Assembly: GCA_035698885.1 (NCBI GenBank)
Contig: DASSBJ010000054.1
Coordinates: 1 to 19,113, forward strand
Source of the DNA: VRUE01 sp035698885
Lineage (GTDB): Bacteria; Actinomycetota; Thermoleophilia; Solirubrobacterales; 70-9
Direction: 5' to 3'
DNA: 19,113 nt
The notes under the pieces were generated by a model. That model ran no database searches. It had not been told where the DNA came from and saw only the letters and a program-made list of their open reading frames with translations. Each line of letters opens with the position of its first letter. Position 1 is the first letter of the stretch. Position numbers and translations under genes: made by a program. Shown here one piece after another: positions 14,191-19,113 of this stretch.

Positions 14191-17100
14191 GCGACCGGGC
14201 GCCGACTCCCGAACAGGCCGCGGCGATCGAGGCGGCGGGGCACGACGTGATGGTCGAGGCAGGCGCCGGCACGGGCAAGACCGGCGTCATGGTCGACCGC
14301 TACTGCCGCCTGCTCTGCGAGCTCGAGGTCTCCCCCGAGGCGGTCCTCGCCTTCACCTTCACCGACAAGGCGGCGAGCGAGCTGCGGCAGCGCATCCGCG
14401 CGGCGCTGGAGCTGCGCGCCGGCGCCGGCTCGAGCCGCGCCGGAGAGCTGCTGGCGGCGATCGGCGGCGCCTGGGTGACGACGATCCACGGCTTCTGCAA
14501 CCGCCTGCTCGCCTCCCACCCGGTCGCCGCCGGAATCGATCCGCGCTTCCGCGTGCTCGATGCGCCCGAGGCCGAGCGGGCGGCGCGCGAGGCCTTCGAC
14601 GACGCCCTCGCCGAGTTCCTCGCCGGCGGCGAGGAGGCGCGCGAGCGCACGGTGGCGGCGTTCGAAGTCGGCGGCCTGCGGGCGATCGTCAGCGGCATCC
14701 ACGCCGAGCTGCGCAGCCGCGGCGAGGACCGGCCACGGCTGCCGGCGCCGCCCTCCCCCGACGTCGAGGCGGCACTGCGCCGGGCGGGCGCGGCGGCGGC
14801 GGAGGCGCTCGAGGAGCTGAAGCCGAACGACTCCAAGCGCGAGCTGCTCGAGCGGGCGCTGTCGGAGCTGCGGAGCGCCGGACCCGAGCCCGACCTCGAC
14901 CGCCTCGCCGCCCTGCGGATCGACAGCAGGGCGAAGGCGGTGGCCCCCTACTGCGAGGCGATCGACGCGGCGGTCGCCCGCGCCGCCGAGGCGGGCGAGG
15001 GCGGCGAGGCCTACCGCCACCTCGCCGAGCTGCTGGCGCTCTTCGACGAGCGCTACGAGGCGGTCAAGCAGCGCCGCGAAGGGCTCGACTTCGAGGACCT
15101 GCAGCTGCGCGCCGTGCGGCTGCTCGAACGCGAGGAGATCGGCAACGCCTACCGCGGCCGCTTCAGCCACCTGCTGGTCGACGAGTTCCAGGACACCAAC
15201 CGCCTGCAGCTGCGGCTGATCGAGGCGCTGCGCGGCCCGCGCACCGAGCTGATGACGGTCGGCGACGAGCTGCAGTCGATCTACGGCTTCCGCCACGCCG
15301 ACCTCGACGTCTTCCGCGAGCAGCGACGCGCGGCCGAGGCGAGCGGCGACGCGGTCGCGATGGAGCTGAGCGGCAACTTCCGCTCGCGGCCCGAGACGAT
15401 CGGCGCGGTCAACGCGATCGGCGAGCGGCTGCTCGGCGAGGCCTTCCGCCCGCTGCGCGTCGGCGCCCTGCCGGCGGCCCCGCAGCCCGCCGGCGACGGC
15501 CCGGCGGTCGAGCTGCTGCTGACCGCGCGGGACGGATGGGAGGAGGAGGGCATCGAGCTGGCGCCGGCGATCGACGCCGACACGCCGCCCGCCCACCTCG
15601 CCGAGGCGCGCTTCGTCGCCGAACGGCTGCGCCGCCTGCACGAAGGCGGCGTCGAGCGCGGCGAGATGGTGGTCCTGCTGCGTGCCTTCACCCACCTCGA
15701 CGCCTACGAGGACTCGCTGGAGCGGGCGGGCCTGCGCCCCTACACGATCGGCGGCCGCGGCTACTGGTCCCAGCAGCAGGTCGCCGACGTCTGCGCGCTG
15801 CTGGCGACGATCGCCAACCCGCTCGACGACCAGGCGCTGTTCGGCGCGCTCGCCTCGCCGGCCTGCGCGGTCACGCCCGACACGCTGTGGCTGCTGCGCG
15901 CCGCGGCGGGGCGCCGGCGCCACGTCTGGCCGGCGCTCGAGCGTGCCGCGGGCCTGGCGCCCGAGGCCGAGCTGGAGGCCCCCGAGCGGCTCGAGCAGAT
16001 CTCCCCCGACGAGCTGGCGCTGCTGCGCGAGTTCGCCGCCACGATCGACCGCCTGCGTCGCCACGGCGCGCGCCTCTCGCTTGCCGGCCTGATCGAGGCG
16101 GCGATCGGCGAGACCGGCTACGGGCTGGCGACGCTGCTGCGACCCGCCGGCGAGTCGCGCTTCGCCAACGTGCGCAAGCTGATGCGGCTCGCGGAAGGGT
16201 TCGAGGCCCGCGAGGGCCGCGACCTGCGCGGCCTGCTCGACTTCCTGTTCGCCCGCGCCGAGGCCGACGCCGAGGCGGAGGCGGCGAGCGCCGTCGAGGG
16301 ACACGACGGCGTGCGGATCATGACCGTGCACGCCGCCAAGGGACTCGAGTTCGGCGTCGTCGCCGTGCCCAACCTCGCGCGCCGCCTGCTCGCCGGCACG
16401 CGGCTGCCGGCGCTGACCCTCGGCCACGAGCGCGAGCAGCCGCGCGTCGGCCTGCAGCTGCGCCGGCTCGGCGCCCCGTCGATCGACCTCTACGCCCACC
16501 GGGAGCTCTGCGAGCAGACCCAGGAGCGCGAAGCGGCCGAGGAGCTGCGCCTCTTCCACGTCGCGGCGACGCGGGCGCGCGAGCGGCTGATCCTCAGCGG
16601 CGTGGCGATGCCGAAGCCAGCCAACGGCGGCAGGCCCGGAACCCCGGTCGTCGAGCGCATCCTCGCCGGCTTCGAGGTCGACCGCGAGCGCGACTCGGAG
16701 ATCGAGATCCCGCCGCCGCTGCCGCGCGCGGGGCTGCAGGCGCACTTCGAGCCGTCGCGGATCGCCGTGCGGGTCAGCCTGCCCTCGCCCGAGCGCGCCG
16801 CCGAGCTGACCGCGACGCGGCGCGAGCCCGCGGCCGAGACGACGGAGGACGCCGCCGCCCCGCCGCTGCTGGAGCGCCGTCCGCCGACCGTCCCCAACCG
16901 CCCGCTCTCCTACACCGCGCTCGCCGCCTACGGCGAATGCGGCTACCGCTTCTACATGGAGCGCGTCCTCGACCTCGGCGACCGCGGTCGAGATTCCGCC
17001 CGCGTGGCGGCGCAAACCTCTACCGCGCCCGCGGAGGCCCTCGGCGACGATCAGGCCGGACCCGGGCGGCGCAGCGAGGCGGCCGCCCGCGGCGCCGCCG

Positions 17101-17717
17101 TCCACACCCTGCTCGAGTGGAGCGCGGCGAACGGGTGGGCCGAGCCGCCGCGGGAGCTGGTCGCCCGGCACGCGGCCGCCGCGGGGATCGACCCCGCCGA
17201 CGGAAGCGCCGAGCGGCTGCTCGGGCCGATCCGCGCCTGGCTCGGCTCGCGGCTGCTGCGCGAGCGGATCGCCGTCGACGGCGTGAGCAGCCGCGCCGAG
17301 GTGCCGCTGCTGCTCGGCATCGAGAAGGCGACCCTGCGCGGCTCGATCGACCTGCTGGTCGAGCGCGATGGCGCGCCGCCGCTGGTCCTCGACTACAAGA
17401 CCGACCGCCTCGGCGGCTCCTCGCCCGCCGAGCGCGCGGGCGGCTACTCGGTCCAGCGCGCCGTCTACGCGCTCGCCGTCGCCGAGGCGCGCGGAGTGGA
17501 TCGGGTCGAGGTCGCCTACGTCTTCCTCGAGCGCCCGGACGAGCCGGTGCTCACCATGCTCGACGCCGCGGCGATGGAGCAGGGCCGCGGCGACCTCGCC
17601 GCGGTCATCGCCCGGGTCGGCGCCGGCGAGTTCCCGGTCGCCCCGCCCGAGCGCCGCGACTGGGACCTCTGCCGCGGCTGCCCGGCATTGGGCCGTCTTT
17701 GCTCAGGCCCGCTCTAG
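14187..17717 (+). CDS. AddA-like UvrD-family helicase-nuclease
   Basis: The 1176-residue motor subunit of an AddAB/AdnAB-type end-resection complex. Helicase motifs in order: GAGTGKT (26-32), FTFTDKAASELRQR, VDEFQDT with Asp332-Glu333, VGDELQSIYGFR (about 358-369), LSGNFRSRPE, TVHAAKGLEF (713-722) and HVAATRARERL (791-801). The C-terminal RecB-type nuclease has His973, Asp1055 (GSIDLL), Asp1069/Lys1071 (VLDYKTD) and QRAVYALAVAEA. Unusually for AddA, it also has Cys918 (CGYRFY) and Cys1162, Cys1165, Cys1172 (CRGCPALGRLC), a likely Fe-S cage. The start is the GTG at 14187, overlapping the upstream TGA, with GGAGG at 14178-14182; a GTG at 14175 is the alternative. A low-complexity linker lies at about 935-965. 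The 3' end overlaps convergent xseB by 15 bp. Confidence 0.92.
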   Translation: MSDRAPTPEQAAAIEAAGHDVMVEAGAGTGKTGVMVDRYCRLLCELEVSPEAVLAFTFTDKAASELRQRIRAALELRAGAGSSRAGELLAAIGGAWVTTIHGFCNRLLASHPVAAGIDPRFRVLDAPEAERAAREAFDDALAEFLAGGEEARERTVAAFEVGGLRAIVSGIHAELRSRGEDRPRLPAPPSPDVEAALRRAGAAAAEALEELKPNDSKRELLERALSELRSAGPEPDLDRLAALRIDSRAKAVAPYCEAIDAAVARAAEAGEGGEAYRHLAELLALFDERYEAVKQRREGLDFEDLQLRAVRLLEREEIGNAYRGRFSHLLVDEFQDTNRLQLRLIEALRGPRTELMTVGDELQSIYGFRHADLDVFREQRRAAEASGDAVAMELSGNFRSRPETIGAVNAIGERLLGEAFRPLRVGALPAAPQPAGDGPAVELLLTARDGWEEEGIELAPAIDADTPPAHLAEARFVAERLRRLHEGGVERGEMVVLLRAFTHLDAYEDSLERAGLRPYTIGGRGYWSQQQVADVCALLATIANPLDDQALFGALASPACAVTPDTLWLLRAAAGRRRHVWPALERAAGLAPEAELEAPERLEQISPDELALLREFAATIDRLRRHGARLSLAGLIEAAIGETGYGLATLLRPAGESRFANVRKLMRLAEGFEAREGRDLRGLLDFLFARAEADAEAEAASAVEGHDGVRIMTVHAAKGLEFGVVAVPNLARRLLAGTRLPALTLGHEREQPRVGLQLRRLGAPSIDLYAHRELCEQTQEREAAEELRLFHVAATRARERLILSGVAMPKPANGGRPGTPVVERILAGFEVDRERDSEIEIPPPLPRAGLQAHFEPSRIAVRVSLPSPERAAELTATRREPAAETTEDAAAPPLLERRPPTVPNRPLSYTALAAYGECGYRFYMERVLDLGDRGRDSARVAAQTSTAPAEALGDDQAGPGRRSEAAARGAAVHTLLEWSAANGWAEPPRELVARHAAAAGIDPADGSAERLLGPIRAWLGSRLLRERIAVDGVSSRAEVPLLLGIEKATLRGSIDLLVERDGAPPLVLDYKTDRLGGSSPAERAGGYSVQRAVYALAVAEARGVDRVEVAYVFLERPDEPVLTMLDAAAMEQGRGDLAAVIARVGAGEFPVAPPERRDWDLCRGCPALGRLCSGPL

Positions 17718-17933
17718 CTTCGCTGCGAGCTCGTCCAGGTTGAGCTCTTCGAGGCCCTCGCTGACGGCGTCGAGCTCGGTCGAGCAGTAGGTGACCAGCT
17801 CGCGGCCCTCGCGGCAGAGCTCGAGCGTTTCGCGCAGGCCGGCCTGGCCGGAGTCGAGGCGGTCGATGATCTGCTCGAGCCGCTCGACGGCCGCCTCGTA
17901 GGACTCAGGCTTCTCGGACGCGGATTCGGCCAT
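17703..17933 (-). CDS. xseB: Exodeoxyribonuclease VII small subunit
   Basis: XseB is the small helical subunit that wraps the large subunit of exonuclease VII, a single-strand-specific nuclease. With the ATG at 17931-17933 the protein has 76 residues, the usual size. It shows the family pattern SYEAAVERLEQIIDRLDSG, then LRETLELCREGRELVTYC, then a leucine/glutamate-rich helical end. An in-frame ATG at 17957 would add 8 residues and is less likely because they add nothing family-like. Its start lies 29 nt inside the end of xseA, so the two are cotranscribed and coupled. Its end overlaps the convergent AddA-like gene by 15 bp. Confidence 0.88.
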   Translation of the reverse strand: MAESASEKPESYEAAVERLEQIIDRLDSGQAGLRETLELCREGRELVTYCSTELDAVSEGLEELNLDELAAKLERA

Positions 17934-19113
17934 CGCTGAAGCGCAGGTTAATCTCATCGGCGGCCCGTGCCGCGGCGGCGCTGGTCAGCGGCTCCCCGTC
18001 GGGGGCCTCGGCGAGCGCGTAGCCGCGCTCCAGCGTGCGCTCGGGCTCGTGCGCGCGCAGGGCGACCGCCGCCCGGCGCAGGGCCTCGCGGCTGCTGTCG
18101 GCTTCGGCGCCGGCGGCGCGGCGCGCGGCGCGCGCCAGCACGACCGTCGCCAGGCGGCGCTGGAAGGCGCGGCGCTCGGCGAGGCCGCGCTCGGAGGCGG
18201 CACGGATCTCGCGCGTCTTCTGGTTCAGGGCGCCGCGCTCGCGGCGCAGCGCCCGCGCCGGGCCGCGGGCCAGCGAGACCAGGTGGCGGCTGCGACTGCC
18301 GACCGCCCGCTCCGCGGCGCGGCGCAGCCCGAGCGCGTCCCGCCCCAGCGCCTCGCGCGCCGCGTGGCAGTCGAGCGGCACGGCGGCCTCGGCGGCGTGG
18401 GTCGGGGTCGAGCAGGCGACCGCCGCGACGTCGTCGATCAGGGTCGAGTCCCGCTCGTGGCCGACGGCGCTGATCACCGGCACTCGCAGCATCGCCACGG
18501 TGCGGCAGAGCGTCTCGTCGCAGAAAGCCCAGAGGTCGGCGAGGCTGCCGCCGCCGCGGGTGACGACGATCGCCTCGACCTCGGGGGTCGCCGCCAGGTC
18601 CTGGATCGCCGCGCCGATCGCCGGCGCCGCGCGCCGGTCCTGCACCGGCGCGAACGCCCAGACGACCCTGCCGGCCCAGCCGCGTCGCTCGAGCCCGGCG
18701 AGCAGGTCGCGACGCGCGGCGCCGCGCTCCGCCGTCACGACGCCGATCGTCTTCGGCAGCCGCGGCCGCGCCAGCTGCTTCTGCAGCTCGAACAGCCCCT
18801 CGGCGCGCAGCTGCTTGCGCAGCGCCTGCAAGCGCGCCAGCAGGTCCCCCTCGCCGGCGAGCCGCAGGTGAGTGACGCGAAACGAGAAGGCGGGAGACGA
18901 GGTGGCGCTGCCGGCGAAGTAGTCGGGCCCGCCCGCGGCGACGAATTCCGCGCCGTCCCGCAGCGCGCCCTCCGGCAGCCGCAGGGCATCCAATTCGTTG
19001 GCCCAGATCGTGCATGGAACCGCGCCCTCGGCATCCCGGAGCTCGAAATAGGTCTGCTTCTGCGTCTGGCGCAGCCCGGTGATCTCGCCGATCAGCTGCA
19101 CCCGCGCCCGCTT
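17905..19113 (-). CDS. xseA: Exodeoxyribonuclease VII large subunit (5' end missing)
   Basis: About 402 codons are visible and the frame continues past the right edge. The GTG at 19099-19101 is probably internal, because the sequence upstream already reads as the OB-fold (VQLIGEITGLRQTQKQTYF, with YFELRD and TIWANELDALRLP). The catalytic domain has VVTAERGAARRDLL, the signature TRGGGSLADLWAFCDE, and VGHERDSTLIDDVA. The next block, usually DLRAxTPxxAAE, reads AVACSTPTHAAE, so the Asp and Arg are replaced by Ala and Ala. A long Arg/Ala-rich coiled region follows, then RTLERGYALAE near the C-terminus, as in the family. ExoVII degrades single-stranded DNA to oligonucleotides. It overlaps xseB by 29 nt, the small subunit following it in the operon. 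Confidence 0.92.
   Translation of the reverse strand, partial: KRARVQLIGEITGLRQTQKQTYFELRDAEGAVPCTIWANELDALRLPEGALRDGAEFVAAGGPDYFAGSATSSPAFSFRVTHLRLAGEGDLLARLQALRKQLRAEGLFELQKQLARPRLPKTIGVVTAERGAARRDLLAGLERRGWAGRVVWAFAPVQDRRAAPAIGAAIQDLAATPEVEAIVVTRGGGSLADLWAFCDETLCRTVAMLRVPVISAVGHERDSTLIDDVAAVACSTPTHAAEAAVPLDCHAAREALGRDALGLRRAAERAVGSRSRHLVSLARGPARALRRERGALNQKTREIRAASERGLAERRAFQRRLATVVLARAARRAAGAEADSSREALRRAAVALRAHEPERTLERGYALAEAPDGEPLTSAAAARAADEINLRFSDGRIRVREA

Noticed and set aside
13956..17171. A 1071-codon open frame on the minus strand
   Set aside because: It mirrors the AddA-like helicase, whose motifs are all in order on the plus strand. The antisense product is low complexity and has no start signal.
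14024..17743. A 1239-codon plus-strand frame overlapping the AddA-like gene
   Set aside because: It is longer than the real gene but reads as Arg-rich out-of-frame sequence with no helicase motif.
1..19113. Mobile element, CRISPR array, tRNA or rRNA genes
   Set aside because: No transposase, integrase, terminal repeats, regularly spaced repeats or RNA-gene signatures were seen on either strand.

Overview
The window is very GC-rich, with strong GC bias at third codon positions. Its gene content fits a high-GC actinobacterium, and the set suggests class Thermoleophilia (Solirubrobacterales-like). That placement is inference from gene content and protein style; no rRNA or other decisive marker is present. 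I see no insertion sequence, phage gene, CRISPR array or tRNA. This is chromosomal housekeeping DNA plus a few poorly characterised genes.

Layout. At the left edge, sufB (5' end missing) and sufD encode the Fe-S cluster scaffold subunits. A 201-bp, unusually structured intergenic stretch follows. Next comes a two-gene minus-strand unit: a cupredoxin-like lipoprotein overlapping a polytopic membrane protein. Divergent from it is a thioredoxin-fold protein of the DipZ C-terminal type that has lost both redox cysteines. Tandem hairpins separate that gene from convergent ispH (last step of the MEP isoprenoid pathway). ispH diverges from a WS/DGAT acyltransferase gene, which is followed by fxsA. 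Convergent to fxsA are a CPA-type antiporter with an Asn-Asn pair where Asp is expected, and a DUF59 Fe-S assembly factor. A small unrecognised protein overlapping a HAD phosphatase, and an unrecognised helical protein, lead into a DNA end-processing block. That block holds an AddB-like nuclease subunit with a degenerate Walker A, an AddA-like helicase-nuclease, and convergent xseB and xseA (exonuclease VII). xseA runs off the right edge.

How it fits together. Iron-sulfur chemistry recurs: SufBD and the DUF59 factor build clusters, IspH needs [4Fe-4S], and both AddAB-like subunits show a four-cysteine cluster signature around the nuclease domain. The second theme is DNA end processing (AddAB-like plus ExoVII). 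Several genes start 6 to 8 nt after a TAnnnT hexamer (TAGGCT in the best cases), which suggests leaderless transcription and helps fix start codons.

The most interesting points are three conserved-site losses in otherwise intact proteins (thioredoxin CxxC, antiporter Asp, two XseA residues), the structured convergent intergenic region at about 1980-2131, and the double Fe-S nuclease arrangement of the AddAB-like pair. I did not find a clearly new multi-gene defence or metabolic system.
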